A stretch of 5,422 nt of DNA, from assembly GCA_900549155.1 (NCBI GenBank), contig URNF01000127.1:1-5422 (forward strand), read 5' to 3'. The notes beneath the pieces are model-generated. The model searched no databases and was not told the origin of the DNA. It saw only the letters and a program-made list of their open reading frames with translations. Source of the stretch: an uncultured Oscillospiraceae bacterium. Its GTDB lineage: Bacteria; Bacillota; Clostridia; Oscillospirales; Acutalibacteraceae. Positions 5,405 to 5,422 of this stretch are shown one piece after another; the first letter of the stretch is position 1, and each line of letters starts with the position of its first letter. Made by a program: the position numbers and the translations under genes.

Positions 5405-5422
5405 GCAAAAAGCTTTAGCTAT

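Overview
The window looks like a chromosomal core segment from a moderately GC-rich, Gram-positive anaerobe of the class Clostridia, possibly a gut Oscillospiraceae/Ruminococcaceae-type bacterium. Reasons are the gene order rplS - signal peptidase I - rbgA (ylqF) - rnhB, the tandem DegV proteins, strong AGGAGG-type ribosome binding sites and AT-rich sigma-A-like promoters set in GC-rich coding sequence. The taxon is inferred from family and synteny knowledge; no phage, IS element, CRISPR array, tRNA or rRNA was seen.

Two transcription units diverge from a 362-base intergenic region (about 2496-2857). Leftward (minus strand), a strong promoter (2655-2683) drives a leader of about 150 nt with several self-complementary segments, then rplS (ribosomal protein L19), closed by a compact intrinsic terminator (2105-2132). 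A second, extended -10 promoter directly behind that terminator appears to start a separate unit: two signal peptidase I paralogs, the ribosome-assembly GTPase rbgA, and the first codons of a gene that is probably rnhB (RNase HII), cut by the left edge. The genes of this second unit are spaced by 16 nt or less, and the last two overlap.

Rightward (plus strand), a probable promoter (2793-2821) and a short leader holding a 14-base palindrome that overlaps the ribosome binding site precede two tandem DegV-family (FakB-like, fatty-acid-binding) genes and a hemolysin III/PAQR-type seven-helix membrane protein. The gaps are 19 and 12 nt, and a strong GC-rich terminator follows (5335-5375). The unit suggests a lipid or membrane theme: carriers of exogenous fatty acids next to an integral membrane protein of a superfamily linked to membrane-lipid chemistry. 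That link is inference.

The least explained DNA is the divergent intergenic region. It carries four copies of CTCTAC/GTAGAG arranged as two hairpin-like inverted repeats behind T6 tracts, beside the rplS promoter. The right edge holds an unexplained 8-bp perfect inverted repeat. I found no clear evidence of an entirely new system. The better leads are the structured rplS leader, the paired inverted repeats, and the opposite motif losses of the two DegV paralogs.
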